NCBI GenBank assembly: GCA_963924555.1
Contig: OZ004581.1
Location: forward strand, 9,029,338-9,093,337
DNA: 64,000 bases
Direction of reading: 5' to 3'
DNA from: Crambe crambe
Taxonomy: Eukaryota; Porifera; Demospongiae; Poecilosclerida; Crambeidae
A program made the translations under genes and the position numbers. Position 1 is the stretch's first letter. Each line of letters begins with the position of its first letter. This document shows positions 11,760 through 23,828 of this stretch, piece by piece. Below the pieces are notes generated by a model, which was not told the origin of the DNA, searched no databases, and saw only the letters and a program-made list of their open reading frames with translations.

Positions 11760-14700
11760 GAATAGATCAGGTGACCTCATTATTCTATCAAAGCTGAGTA
11801 AACTCCCCAATGTGTACTCCCTTAATTAAACCCAAACCTGTCTTGAAACAGCCTGACATAGGACCATAATTATTACTATGAAGTGCCATAATCAGAGCAC
11901 TAAGTGACTGAAACCAGGGGGAAATGATCATGGCACAGTACAACACTTCAATACGTTTCATTTTTGTTATTTGTTGGAGGGAAAGCGTATCACTACATGT
12001 ACAGCTGTTTTCATAACAAAGGAGTCCAGGGAAACCCCCATGTGTTACCCACATTCACATTCCCCACATCAAATATCACTTTTTGAAATCTCATTTGCCT
12101 AACAAATTGGAAACGACCTTTCAATTAGTGTGACCTGATAACCGTAGGACATAGGACAGTTTTTACGATTAAATGCAGTCAGAATGCAATTTCTATGACT
12201 TTCCTTACTTGGCAGGCCACAGCTCAACATGCAACTCATGATCTTCTAACATGGTCTCTCGTGTCTGTCATGTTAGTCATTATATGACATGTCATTGTAC
12301 ACCTGTCTACACTAATACCTTCACCTGACTATCTCCCTCCTTTGCTCAGCATGTGGATCTTCGGTGGGTGCAGACCACACACCACTTAGTACCAGTCCAG
12401 TAACCACCAATTAATTCTTAATAATTATAACTCATAAAAAAATGGCAAATTGTATTCATGTAGACAGTGATAACTAAAGACATTGCTTTCTTCCATCACT
12501 ATTAATTGGTGGAGCACAGCAGGCTAGCATTTCCAAAAGAGAAGTTTAAAAACCACACACTAGCTGTCTTATTAGTTTGCACACACTGACAGGTGCAGCT
12601 AGCATGATGAGGTGATCTTTCTCACACATGTACTGTATCTCTTCTCTCAAACAAGAGCAATCGTAGATTTCATAACCCAGCGCGAATTTTGCATGCTGTA
12701 TAAATTTTGTAGTAGGTATGGAGTGAATTACATACGTTTAATTAGAACTTGTTAGAACTTGTGATTTCTGTTTGGCAATGAAGGTGGTTTGCCAAGTTAG
12801 ACTACTGTTATGGAGCTATTATTTGAGAGGTAAGTCTTCTGCCATTGCAATAGAGGGTAAAAAGTGATGATTTACGTGGTTTTTCAAAAAATTTGGTATA
12901 TATATGACACCACGACCGATTGCTTTACCCCATGCTGCGCATGCGCGTGTGGGTAATAAAAGTTGAGCTTTGAGGTTGACCATCATGAGCTTGCTACATG
13001 CTCTCTTCACAGTACAGAACGAGAGTTGCCATTGCCTATGCTTTGATTGATTGATACAGAGCACGAGTCTGTATTACTAGATGCATCATTAGCTGCATGA
13101 TTATCCAAAACAGGTGCAAGTCACATGATCATATCAGTGGGATAATTACAAACCAGATCACAGACTGGAGCTAGCCACGGTGAGTGGATGGAGAGGAGTG
13201 CCCACTACAGGAGAAGGGGTAGACATTATGTGTTTTCTCTTATCCATGGTGTGACCTCGCTCCCTAAGAACCAGAACCTGGGTAGACTTAGTGCTGCTAG
13301 AGGCCATCAGGGTTTCTTTCAGGGGGGGTCTTGTTGTATAGCTAGTAACTATGTCAATATTACTGAAATCACAAATTCCCTTTGCTGACTACACCTGATG
13401 TTACCAAGGGCAACCAGAAACACATGATGCAGCAAATTCCTCCTGTGGTATGATACATATGAAGTAGCAAATAAATATCACAAGCTTGACCCTTTCAGAT
13501 TGTTCAAGCTCTGTGTACAGTAGCAGGAAAGTAACTTAGCAACTGAGAAAGGTGAAACTTAATAAACAAGTGGATACAAAATTGACTACTGCCACATACA
13601 AGTAGTTAGAAACTTAGAAGGAAGGAAGGAAGTTAGAACTTAGTAAACAACCGAGAAAAGTGGCAATGCCTTAATAGACTATACTATAGTACTGAATGTA
13701 CCCAAGGAAGCATGTGTTGTGGGACCAGTTCATTTGGGATCTTGATGGGGTTATGAAATACAAGTGCTGTCATGTGTACAAGTATTCCCAATGCTGAAGT
13801 GTTGATTGCGTATTATTATGGGGAACGGCTTCTCGTCAAAGTGTGCACTAAAAGACTTCACTAGTAAGTTGGTTGGCAAATTTCAAGTCTTAGCTGGAAT
13901 TCTAACTATGTAAACTCTCTATTTCTCTGAGAGGTGTGGGTTAGGAGAGAGGACCCACATTCCAACTTCACAGGTCAACAATGACTCAGCAATTCTCATT
14001 GTTGTTTACCCAGGAAGGGCCACCAGCCTGCTACAGGTATTGCCTCACACTACAGGATAACTTTAGTGCTTGTCCAACTGGTATTTTAACCCTAGCAGTT
14101 TGCAAGTTGGCAGTGGATTGTGTGTGTGGGTTGCAACTAGTAAACAATTTACCTCCAGAATTTGTATAAATAAATAGTAGAGCACATGGTCTATTTCCTA
14201 TGCCAAAGAAAGATCCTCAGGTACATATCTTAAGATTACACTGTGCAATACAACACTGTTTCCTCCAGTATACTAAATGCAGGGAGGACCACTCTGTTGG
14301 GATATAGAACTTCAAAGAAAGTGGGCTGGGTCTATGGCACTAATTGAATTATATTCTCATGAATATACTTAAGCACTTTGTTTGAAAGTACAGCTAGGGG
14401 AGACTGCACAGGTAACTGTGTGCTAAACTTACATATTTTAGTGGACGCAATAACCAAAGAGAGTCACGTTCTGCTATCTAAGAATCAACCAATGTGGTAG
14501 CTTACAGACAAGGACTATGTTTGTGAGTTACGTGAGGTAGTACATGACAGGAAACAGGAAATAGCCTTTCTGATTTCTGATGCTACCGGACTCCATTAGC
14601 AGGAGTGGTCCCTCACTTTCTAGGAGCTAGCCATGGGTCGGGAGATTAATGGGACTGAAACTTAGTGTTGATCGGATTGGGTTCTCCCCTGACGGCATAA

Positions 14701-16640
14701 AAGCCTCTAGACCAGGTCTTTTTTAAACTAGGGTTTAAAACAGGAGTATTTCACTGTTCTATGTAAAATAGGTTCCATCAGGTAATTGGTCCTAGCTAGT
14801 AGAGTGGCAGACAAATACATTTTCAAAGTTACTTTTTCTCTTAAAAATTTTCTCAAACACATACACACACTCCACTGAGTATGGTAACCCTTGTGCATGT
14901 CCACTGGATCTGTTGTTTTCTTACCACTATTAATAACTTAGGCAATGGCAACTCTCGTTCTGTACTGTGAAGGGAGCTTGTAGCAAGCTCATAATGGTCA
15001 ACCTCAAAGCTCAAGTTTTATTTGAGAGAAAAGGTACTGTACATGTGTGAGAAAGATCACCTTATCATGTGAGCTAGCTAGCTGCACTTGTGTGCTAACA
15101 AATAAGATAGTGTGTGAACAGGTCAACAAGGACTCTGCAATTTCTCACTGTTGTTCATCCACTCTCTCTGCTGGTATTTGGAAATTAGGTTAAAAATGAT
15201 CAAGGTGCCAGGTGAATGTAAGACCACACATAATTATACACACACTGACAGAACTTGCATACCCCATGCATATGCATAACTGGTCAACAATGACTCAGCA
15301 GTTTTCAGTCAGAAATGGTAAGCCATTGTTGCCCATGGACATTGGCTTCCACTTTAATAGTGTACAATTCCAACAGTTATTTTTAAAGAAACTTATGACC
15401 ATAAGGATTAGAGATTTTAGCTTATATGGTCAGGTCTTCTTGCTGCTAATAATGGCAGGGTCATGTCACATGACTTATTCTACAGAGTTCCCATAGAATG
15501 CAATTCAGTAGACTGATAGCCCAGCTGCCATGCCTGAAGCAATAACTGAGGATTAACAGACCATTCAGAGAATTGTTAGATAGGTCATTTGGTATTGGTG
15601 GTCAGATAACAGAGCAAGACACTTCAGAGTGATTTTGAACTTAAAAGAAAAAGTTTACAGCAATTATCCCAATCATATTTTAGCCACATAGCCTGCACAA
15701 CTTGTCTGCCTGTATGAGTGACAGTTTAGTGACCAGTGACAGGCTGTTATAATCCACTCTGAATAATGACAGGGGCAATCACGTGACTCATATGACCTTA
15801 TTCTATAGCGCTCCCATAGTATAAAAAAGTTGTGTTGCCTTGGAGGCTTATAGGTATAATAGCCTGAAGCTGGGACTAATTCTCCTATCTCGTCCTCCTC
15901 GTTGTCGGTCTAGGACATGTTTGAGGAGTCCCCTTCAGTGAGGGAACTGTGTGAGATGTTGAGTGAATCCAATAACATGCAGCAAACTGATTTTTCCAAC
16001 ATGACCTTAACAGGTTTGTGAAGAAGATCTAGTGGGAGTGTACCTGGCTGTACCTGATGTTACCAAGGCTGGCAACACATGAATATACCCCTTCCAGAAA
16101 ATGCTGAATTGCTGATAACATGTGGAGCGCCATGTCTGTTCCAACCACACTGTCTGAGGGCATAGAGAGTTTAATTAGAAGGTGCTTGTGCAAATTTAGC
16201 ACAAACCTGACACAATTGTGACAAACTGGCCAGTTTAAAATTGCCACAGACCCTTCACCTATTGACCACTGTAATAACCTTCAGGCTTCAGCTACATGTC
16301 AGACATGCTGTCAGACATGCCAGGGACAAGATGATTATAATTATGGTTGACAGTAGGTATTTGTGAATCCCTGGTTGGTCATAGAAGGATATATAAATCA
16401 CTGGTAGAATACTGTGTTTCCATCACACATTATGCTCATGTCAACACTTGGAATTTCAGAACACACCATTACTTCCTAGTTCATCTAGACTCACTTTTCT
16501 CAGTCTTGCTTTTGACAACCAAGCTATGAACATGTGATCGTTAAAAGGACCAGAGGACTATTATAAAGTAAGTTCCTTGCATCAGCTAGTATCTATCATT
16601 TGTGTTAGTTGTATTGTGATGGGCACATAATGGTGACCCA
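11760..16640. other. Non-coding part of copy A
   Basis: No supported gene. It aligns in blocks with 39122-41830 of copy B, mostly at high identity, with indels. The part 15540-16800 is missing from copy B. It contains a low-confidence plus-strand exon candidate, listed separately. Confidence 0.5.
15914..16013 (+). CDS. Possible isolated exon, unknown
   Basis: Between TCTAG and CAGGTTTGTG the frame is open and reads DMFEESPSVRELCEML then SESNNMQQTDFSNMTLTG. The amino-acid mix is gene-like, but the donor is weak and no neighbouring exon is seen. It could be a fragment of a lost gene or chance. Confidence 0.2.
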
Positions 16641-16721
16641 CTTTGGTTTATACACACTCATAAAACTCTTCAGTCAAGTGGCACTTGACTGAAGAGTTTT
16701 ATGAATGTGTATAAACCAAAG
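16641..16721. repeat. Near-perfect 40-bp inverted repeat hairpin
   Basis: Arms 16641-16680 and 16682-16721 differ at one base and are separated by a single base. It lies in a segment absent from copy B. Confidence 0.85.
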
Positions 16722-17059
16722 AGTGCCAAGATTAAGAGGTGTTCCATGTGTCTAGAAGCATAGTCTGCATGGAAATAACACCATGGAGGACTGCCTCTAA
16801 TCTGATTAGAGGAGATGGTCCAGATTTAATGGATGTCCATGCAACCTTTATGGACACTATTTGGATCAGCAAACTGATTAAAGTAAAGTGACCTGCTAAT
16901 GGACAATGCACTCAAGCAGTTGCATTGATTGAATAGAAATCTGTGGTACCTAGTATATTAAGGTGTGCATTATTTAAGGTTTGTTCCGCTGTGTTACAAA
17001 CACACACACACACACAGTAGTACCTGGAGATATTCAGCACCTCCATTAACACTCCAGAT

Positions 17060-17265
17060 GCTCTTTTGGTGGGAGGGGAGGGGCAGGAGAAGGAGGAAAA
17101 GGGGAGGGGCAGGAGAAGAAAAAGAGGAAGGAGGAGGGGCAGGAGAAGGAAAAGAGGAAGGGGAAGGAGGGAAAGGGGGAGGGGCAGGAGAAGGAAAAGA
17201 GGGAGGGGAAGGGGGAGGGGTAGGAGAAGGAAAAGAGGGAGGGGCAGGAGAGGGATTGAGAAATG
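17060..17265. repeat. Purine-rich (GGAGR)n low-complexity tract
   Basis: About 200 bp of almost pure G and A on the plus strand. Copy B has a much shorter version at about 42155-42215. Open frames across it (Gly/Glu/Arg or Leu/Pro repeats) are compositional artefacts. Confidence 0.9.
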
Positions 17266-17314
17266 AAACCCCATATATAGTAGTAGGTTATCTCAACTTC
17301 ATTACATTACGTAC

Positions 17315-17501
17315 TTTGAGTCTGAGCAAATCTTTGATTTCACTCATGGAACGGGTCTTGGTGACAGCTGTCCATGTTATATAATACTTGGCCTCTTAGG
17401 TTCCTCACTGTTGTGCAATTTAAGATCTTTGGGTCAAACTTAGTCTCCGCCATGTATTTCTCCTCATCAGCATCACAACCATCACTGTCCTGAGAAGCCT
17501 C
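17315..17501 (-). pseudogene. slu7: SLU7-like middle exon, copy A
   Basis: After GACATGCAG the minus strand reads EASQDSDGCDADEEKYMAET, then KFDPKI and TVRNLR, the acidic linker and TVRNLR motif typical of SLU7. After TVRNLR the frame shifts; the conserved KTRSMSEIK is in another frame. The exon ends AAA|GTACGT. Copy B keeps only the last few codons near 42290. Confidence 0.55.
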
Positions 17502-17826
17502 CTGCATGTCACATGATAGTCACATGATCAGTGCTGAGTCAGCATTACACATAGGAGTGGAGTTTACACTAAGTCCAGGCTTAACAGTTACCTACTCTTG
17601 CTTGTCAGACTGTTAGAAAGGGTGTGGTTGTTAGACCTTTCAGTTGTCTTACTCTTGTACAAGTTGTGATTTCAATTAGCCATGCCAATACTTTGGTTTA
17701 AGGAACAATCAATCAGACCCTTTCCTTCTTTTGGTTGGTAATGGGGTACCATAGCAGATGCCTCTAGTTATCGGATCGAAAGAAGGTCTTTGGTGATGGC
17801 ATACTCCCAGATACATACATACATAC

Positions 17827-18029
17827 CTTGATGGAGGCCTGAGAGTTTTCCTTCCATGAGTTCAGATTAGAGTCTATCTGCTTTGAGTTGCCTCTTGGCC
17901 ATCTCCATCTTGGCATACTCCTCCACCACAGCCTTATGAATGTACCCGTTCCAACGATCCCTCTTCCTGTCGTTAGGGTGCAAGTACTCATCGGGCTTGA
18001 TGTCACCCATGGACCACTTCATGAGGCCT
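17827..18029 (-). pseudogene. slu7: SLU7-like KRDRWNGY exon, copy A
   Basis: Minus strand: GLMKWSMGDIKPDEYLHP, then KRDRWNGYIHKAVVEEYAKM and AKRQLKADRL, then a TAA stop (17867-17869) where copy B has CAA. A 2-nt deletion follows. KRDRWNGY...VEEYAK...AKRxLKAxxLQxEL is a SLU7 hallmark. Donor AAG|GTATGT is intact. Confidence 0.6.
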
Positions 18030-18396
18030 CTACAAACATGCATACAGCATAAATAATTAAGATCATGCTGCCTTGCTTGCCAGTTGGAACAGACACACTA
18101 GAAGTGTCCTAATATAATGCAGTTGTAGCATACTTGAGATAGTTAATCTTCTAATTCAGCGATTAAGTATTTGCTATGCATGATGACTATCATAGGTCCA
18201 TATGGGGTCAAGGTGGGTCCACTTTATACACTATAACAGGTAAAGGGTCATCATTGGGACAAACTCATAATACATGCAGGACTTACATCCACCACATGCA
18301 CAACACTTGATAAGCAGCTACTCCATGAACCTTACAGAGTGTGGTGATGTCTGGATAGAGTTCAATAAAAAGAACTTTACAGTCAAAGCTGGAATC

Positions 18397-18936
18397 AACT
18401 GTACAGTGAAACCTCTGAATCTTGGGACCCATGTCATCCTTTCGTCCAAGAGTCATCCTCTTTTGGAAGTTATTTTGTATAGAGTGTATAATTTTTATAT
18501 GCAGGCTTGTGAGTACACAGTTGCTAGCTAGCACCAACTTATGTAGCTAGCTGCCTTTTCATGTGAATGTACTTACGGTTTAGCTCTGCTAGTAGATAAC
18601 TGCTCTTCTTCTAATATTGATCATAATTATCATGTAGTCTCGCGTGGCCAGACCCTTTACCAACTGCAGCACGGATGTGTATTACATCATCCGCACGCAG
18701 TACGATTGGTTAGACACACTATGATAGCAAAAACAACTCTACTGGTCACTGGCTAGGCACTGTGATTCAGGGCCATGCCGTAAGTTTGAATATCTGATGC
18801 TGGAGAAAGCAGGCTCCTGTCACTCTTAGACACACCACCCTTCTTTCCTCCAAGATGGCAACAAGACTGCACTGTATATGCAATGGGTCTATATCGCAAA
18901 ATGAATTCTGGACAGCATAGCCAATAGGCATAAGTA
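18397..18936. other. Spacer of copy A, end of close A/B similarity
   Basis: 18397-18540 matches 43466-43620; after that the two copies differ until 24226/45884. No gene was recognised. Confidence 0.4.
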
Positions 18937-19260
18937 AGGCCACTATTTATAGAATCCTAGTTTCCTGTCCAAGAAAATATCCACAAGTGCTGCGGGCGGG
19001 CGGTTATTATAATTATTCTATTACTGCTTCGTTGTTTGTCTCAAGGGTCCTGTCTTCATCATTCACTAGTCTCGCGGCCCACGAGACTAGTCATTCACCA
19101 CGGGCTTTCCCAAAAAGAGCTGCATGTGAAGCCAAATGTGCGCGCTCTACTGCGCGCATGAGCAATGGCAGGCGCTATAGGCAGTAATAATTTTTGATGC
19201 GGTGACATTTTCAATACGCGGGCGGTGGACAGGAAACAATCATTCTATTAATAGTGGCCT
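18937..19260. mobile_element. Small inverted-repeat element (MITE-like)
   Basis: The ends 18937-18970 and 19227-19260 are inverted copies (about 29 of 34 bases match; cores AGGCCACTATT and GTTTCCTGTCC). It contains an inner palindrome (about 19065-19091, ACTAGTCTCG/CGAGACTAGT). Confidence 0.55.
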
Positions 19261-19362
19261 AAGAGTAGATTATTCCTGTAAATAATATTATTCACAATAG
19301 CAATAGTTACTTATGACTACATCAAGGAACATTGATTCAGCAAGAAGCTTTTGTGAAATTAA

Positions 19363-19700
19363 TCAATTTCTTTTAATAAATAAACTTGCATACCAATCAC
19401 TGACAGTTTCATTTATTTCTTCTGCAAGTGTTTTCAATCCGATATCATTTAAGACTTTGATAAGACTCTTCCACGAAACTCTCACTCCTTTTCCATCCAA
19501 CCAGTTGTTGAGTATTCTCACGGTGATGTCCACTGGAACCCAATGGAGTTCCTTTTGAATGGCCTTCACATGACCACCTGTTTCATCCTTCAGCAGTAAT
19601 ATCCCAAAACTGGAATAATCTGCTCCAATCTTGTTTGGAATATTGATGTTACGCTTGAGGCCAGGGAAGTTGAGTAAACAGGGCATAGTGGGCTTCAAAC
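19363..19700 (-). CDS. Terminal death-domain-type exon (copy A, distal)
   Basis: Acceptor TCTTCCAG at 19701-19708; open for 112 codons to TGA, entry phase 1. The six-helix-like pattern includes YSSFGILLLKDETGG, ILNNWLDGKG, VSWKSLIKVLNDIGL and LAEEINETV, the W..L...L..IGL..LA..I core seen in death-fold domains. It is a diverged paralogue of 22532-22866 (shared FGxLLLxDxTG, VSWxxLxxVLxDIGL, LAExIxxTV). Upstream in phase lies the transmembrane exon 20067-20159, suggesting a membrane-anchored death-domain tail. Domain class is inference from pattern. Confidence 0.55.
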
Positions 19701-20066
19701 CTGGAAGAGTAAGTGACAACCAAAACTGTTAATGATGAGTGAAGGTGTATTATGCATGAGTTATCACATTCATTAAAGTAATATTGCCCCTGAAGGAACT
19801 GCAATCAGTGCTTCACATATGTAGTACCCTAAGGGGACATGCTTGGACAATGACTAACTAGCTATTCTAGTTCGTGTTTGTATTCGTTGATGACCAGGTC
19901 CACTGGCTATCACAGTCAACCACTTTTTTTTTACTATTCTTACAATTTGAAGTGCTCATCACTCCCTGAGATGACGGGTAGACCTTTAAATCAGCTGCAC
20001 CTAATGATTGAGTGTGTACATACATACAGCATCGCATGGAGAGTACATTGGCACTACATAGCTTAC

Positions 20067-20159
20067 CAGGCATCCACTTTGGCATAAAGATAACTGAAAT
20101 GATGGCTAGGAGGGCAATAACAATTGCGATGATGGTGGTTCTGGTTGCTGTTGTGGTAG
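20067..20159 (-). CDS. Transmembrane exon (copy A)
   Basis: 93 nt between acceptor CCATTACAG and donor CTG|GTAAGC, phase 1-1. It encodes a Thr-rich lead, then IIAIVIALLAIISVIF, a single hydrophobic helix, then MPKWMP with a positive charge. It joins in frame to the 78-nt exon upstream (20461-20538) and the death-domain exon downstream (19363-19700). No counterpart was found in copy B. Confidence 0.55.
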
Positions 20160-20460
20160 CTGTAATGGGTCCGAATAATTATTACTAAAACAATTTCATG
20201 GAATGAGCTAGTGACAAGCACTATAACTTAAATCACATACCAACCACACTAACAATAGTAACACCCCACTTTCAGGCACTCCAGGTATATAACATTTGCA
20301 TCCCATAAAATTTTGTGTAAACAAACATTTTGAGCACAATGGTAGTACCCTCAGTCATCATGTTATAGCTCAAAAGTGGGTTAGGAGGCGATATAAATAA
20401 TTATTATGACTATATAAAATTCATTATTCACCCTAACACACGCTCTGATCCAATAATTAC

Positions 20461-20538
20461 CTGTATGAGCAAATTGTGAGGATTGATGGTGTCTCTTAGA
20501 CTCTGTCAAAGGTTGTTCGTCTATTAAAGATCGTTTGC
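20461..20538 (-). CDS. Linker exon KRSLIDEQPLTES (copy A, 1)
   Basis: 78 nt, phase 1-1, acceptor TCTGATAG, donor ACAG|GTAATT. Encodes a polar linker (GKRSLIDEQPLTES...SSQFAHT). Near-identical exons lie at 22066-22143 and 46483-46560, so this exon is present twice in copy A and once in B. Confidence 0.6.
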
Positions 20539-20580
20539 CTATCAGAGAATACCAATATAAGATTTATGTGAAAATCATAA

Positions 20581-20743
20581 GCCCCGTTTACACGGGGGTT
20601 CTAACCTGGATTCGACCCGGATTCGCTTCGCGTATGAACAGTACCAACCCGGATTCCAACCCGGGTAGCCCAACCCATATCAATTAGGTGGATTGGAATC
20701 CAGATTGAATCCAACCCGGGTTGAGCGCACGTGTAAACAAGGC
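20581..20743. mobile_element. MITE-like insertion absent from copy B
   Basis: Ends GCCCCGTTTACACG and CGTGTAAACAAGGC are inverted copies. Internal CCCGGATT/CCAACCCGGG motifs recur in both orientations. Copy B (about 46600) continues without it, so it inserted after the duplication. Confidence 0.65.
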
Positions 20744-21142
20744 TATTATGTAAAGGAAACTGTTAAGACAAAAATTACAAGCCATATTCGAATATAACTT
20801 TGGGATCAACTAAGTCATAATTATTTGAAAGATGATTAACCAAATTCCAATTTCTGCTCCAAACAGAATTGATATACTGTCTATGCATAAATTAACATGT
20901 ATCAGAAAACTTATAAAGAGGGGAAGAATAGAATTAGTTAATGGACACAAAATTAAATAGTTAGGGAGATGCAAAAACTCATAAAATTAATGTCTCTCTT
21001 GGACTAAAATTTTGCTCCCTCCTTGCCATAATGATAATGGAGGTAAAGAGAATGGTCTCCTCCCATTTGCCACAAAATAATAAAGTACATAACCACTCGA
21101 TCAGAGAGAGAGAGAATAAAAACAAAGGAAAAAAAGATGAAC

Positions 21143-21214
21143 CTTGTGGAGTGCGTGCCTCTTTTGAAATAGGAAGGGCGGATGCTGAGGTGAATTGCTG
21201 CAATACTTCTGAAT
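21143..21214 (-). CDS. Linker exon SEVLQQFTSAS (copy A)
   Basis: 72 nt, phase 1-1, acceptor TAAATACAG. Encodes SEVLQQFTSASALPISKEAR, then TPQ. The donor AAG|GTTCAT is weak but kept in copy B (47182-47253) and in a partial exon remnant near 25085-25110. Confidence 0.5.
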
Positions 21215-21300
21215 CTGTATTTAAAAGGTGATACCATAAACTACACATCTATACATGATTCAAAACACCATTGGAATTAAGTACAAAAATCTAAGTTTAC

Positions 21301-21684
21301 CTTCATACTTTCCATGGATGGAACATTTCTCAGCATTGAGAGCTGCTTTTAGATCTGCCGCCAATTTTTCCTGTCGGCCATCTTTCAACAAGTTGTATAA
21401 GCCTCTCCATTTCTCTGAGTAGCGTTTGCAGTGGGGCATTTGGGGAGCATTGGCCAGCCATTCTCCAATCACATCTCGTAAGCAATCAACATCTGACTCT
21501 TGCTTTGCTACGGACTTGATGCGATAAGGTGGGATGCCAACAAGCTCAGCTATCTTCTTCCAGTAGGGAGCCAAGTCATCCAGGATTCTGATTTCTCTGT
21601 GCTTGGCAGTTTCGCAGTCAAAGTACTTGATCAGTTGTAAGCTTTCAATGGTTGCATCTTCATCCCAAAGAGGACTTGTACCAA
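21301..21684 (-). CDS. Internal death-fold exon (copy A)
   Basis: 384 nt, phase 1-1, acceptor ATTACAACAG, donor GAAG|GTAAAC. Encodes LIKYFDCETAKHREIRILDD, then LAPYWKKIAELVGIPPYRIK, then WLANAPQMPHCKRYSEKW and LAADLKAAL. The pattern (W..IA..LG.....I......CL...I..WL......W..L...L) fits a death domain. It is almost identical to 47340-47723, showing recent duplication or conversion. In copy A no 5' exon with fitting phase was found directly upstream, so its use is uncertain. Confidence 0.6.
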
Positions 21685-22065
21685 CTGTTGTAATGATAAA
21701 AATACATGTTCACATTATACTGTAGTGGATTGTAATCATGACTGCATGGCTATATACCTTGTTTGCTAACTTATACTACTAAATCACATACTAACCACAT
21801 TAACAATACTAACACTGGATGGGGCCCCCACTTTCTGGCACCCCAGGTGTTAATTTTTTGAAAACAAAGGTAGCTACCCTCAGTCATCATGTTATAGCTC
21901 AAAAGTTAATTTTTTGAAAACAAAGGTAGCTACCCTCAGTCATCATGTTATAGCTCAAAAGTAGGTTAGGAGGCGATATAAATATCGTGACTGACTAGAC
22001 CTATAAAATTCATCATTCATTGCCTAATATTATTCACTCTAACACACGCTCTGACCGTGTATTAC

Positions 22066-22143
22066 CTGTATGAGCAAATCGTGAGGACTGATGGTGTCTC
22101 TTAGACTCTGTCAAAGGTTGTTCGTCTATTAAAGATCGTTTGC
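22066..22143 (-). CDS. Linker exon KRSLIDEQPLTES (copy A, 2)
   Basis: Second copy of the 78-nt linker exon, phase 1-1, acceptor TCTGATAG, donor ACAG|GTAATA. It shows that the 20430-22370 block contains internal duplication relative to copy B. Confidence 0.5.
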
Positions 22144-22531
22144 CTATCAGAGAATATCAAGATCATGTGGTAATTAGAATGCTGTATACTGTAGGCACAG
22201 GAAACTGTTAAGATTAAAATTACAAGCTGAAAATAATTTCGGGATCAACTTAAGATATAATTATTTGAAAGATGATTAACCAAATTCCAATTTTTTTCCA
22301 AGCAGAATTGATATACTCTCCATGCATAAATAAACATCGATCAATTTATAAAATAAAGGAAGAATAGCCATCATGCATGTCACTCGGCCCCAGCAGCAGG
22401 CAATGATATAGCTATTATGCGCATGCATTATTTTCCATGTGCTTGCTACGAAAATTAGACCTGCGGAAGTTTTTTATTATAGGAACAGGTCCAGAAATCA
22501 CAAAATTTTAAACCTCCGAAAATTTATACAA

Positions 22532-22866
22532 TTACGGTATCCAATTACCTTTCCAAATCACAGTGTCTCTAATAGATTCAGCAAGTTGGTTCAATCCAAT
22601 ATCTTCCAGCACAGACACCAGAGTCTCCCAGGACACAGGTTGTCTCCCTTCCCCAAGCAGCCATTCATGAAACACTCGATAGTTGATGTCTTGTGCTTTC
22701 TTCATCAGTTCTCTCTCAAGGGCACTGATGCGCGCTCCAGTCTGGTCTTCCAGGAGGAGTGTTCCGAACTCAAGGTACTTAGTTCCAACTTCTTTAGTCA
22801 AGTTCACTTTAGAGTCTTGCAAAGGGCAGCAGATGATGTCCGTCATGGTTGGGGGACTGCAAGAAC
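22532..22866 (-). CDS. Terminal death-domain-type exon (copy A, proximal)
   Basis: Acceptor TTTAATTGCAG; 111 codons to stop, entry phase 1, which fits the exit phase of exon 24226-24280. Contains YLEFGTLLLEDQTGA, VFHEWLLGEGRQP, VSWETLVSVLEDIGL and LAESIRDTV. It occupies the position that the EWEDLG death domain (45499-45782) holds in copy B, but the sequence is different. Copy A has therefore swapped its C-terminal module. Confidence 0.55.
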
Positions 22867-23171
22867 CTGCAATTAAAGCCCCATGAAGTTTCACTCAGAT
22901 AAGGGAGTCTATAGTCCACCAGACCCACTTGCCAGTGTATACATGTACTGTAACTATGACGACTGTAGTGATAGGCATTCCTGCTTATGATTGCATCATG
23001 CATTTGCAGCACATGCACTTGAAGCTGCACTGTGTTGAAAGACATGAATTGTATTGCCAGTCAGAGGCAGTTGCCAGCTCATCTAAGGGCACTGGAAGAA
23101 TGGTTCATATTGAAGTCAGAGAAGTGTCTAATCAGACAACCTTATGATGAGATCACCTAGCTCTCTATTAT

Positions 23172-23598
23172 TAGTGCTGGTCACATGACTTGTGACCAAT
23201 CAGATTCTCTGAAAAGTGTGCTTTAAATCTCATAAAGCACACTTTCATGTGCACTAAATATTTAGTGCACACTTGAGAAACTGTGCTGAAGGTACATAGG
23301 AGCCTAGTGGAAGATCCACTAGGACTATGACCTTCCAGCCTCAGTCCCTAGTGCTTACAGTAAGTATATATCTTAATGTTTTCTTTTATAGACTTTAGCA
23401 TTTCACTTTTTACATTGGGTTTCAAACAGGAAAACCTCAGGAATTTACCTCATTTATTTTTTTGAATATCATTAAATTAGAGCATTCTTACTGAACCAAA
23501 GTGTGTCAGAGCTTGCTAGGTACCAGGGCTAGCTAGGGCTAGGGTTCTGTAAGGACCAACTGGAATTTGATTGGTCACAAGTCATGTGACCAGCACTA
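23172..23598. mobile_element. MITE with perfect 31-bp inverted ends
   Basis: 23172-23202 and 23568-23598 are perfect inverted copies (TAGTGCTGGTCACATGACTT at the outer end). Two nested palindromes lie inside near 23215-23275 (AAGTGTGCTTTA/TAAAGCACACTT and GTGCACTAAAT/ATTTAGTGCAC). No coding. Confidence 0.75.
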
Positions 23599-23606
23599 AA
23601 ATGTTT

Positions 23607-23783
23607 AGATCACTCTTTTCTAGCTCCATGTGTTTTAATGCATGGTGCACTCGAATGATGCTATAATGCTCTCAGTGATGTAATGCACTCGCCTTCGGCT
23701 CGTGCATTACATTCACCTCGAGCATTATGGCATCATTCTCGTGCAGGTGCATTAAAACACTTAGAGCTAGAAAAGAGTGAACT
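23607..23783. repeat. Imperfect foldback element
   Basis: Arms of about 85 bp (23607-23691, 23699-23783) pair at roughly 80 percent (CACTCTTTTCTAGCTC ... GAGCTAGAAAAGAGTG). Adjacent to, but distinct from, the 23172-23598 element. Confidence 0.7.
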
Positions 23784-23828
23784 AAATATTACTTAAAGGC
23801 CACTCCACCATGTTGCATTTATTTCAGC

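Noticed and set aside
13188-13388. 66-codon plus-strand frame
   Set aside because: No splice context, no homologue in the matching part of copy B, composition not gene-like.
16912-17384. Long open frames on both strands over the GA-rich tract
   Set aside because: Pure compositional artefact (Gly/Glu/Arg or Leu/Pro repeats); the tract shrinks in copy B.
21004-21248. Minus-strand frames around 21000-21250 and 46800-47290 starting MCSLWYHLLN or MVSPFKYRFRS
   Set aside because: They run through the acceptor and the weak donor of the 72-nt linker exon and into intron and microsatellite. Only the 72-nt part is supported.
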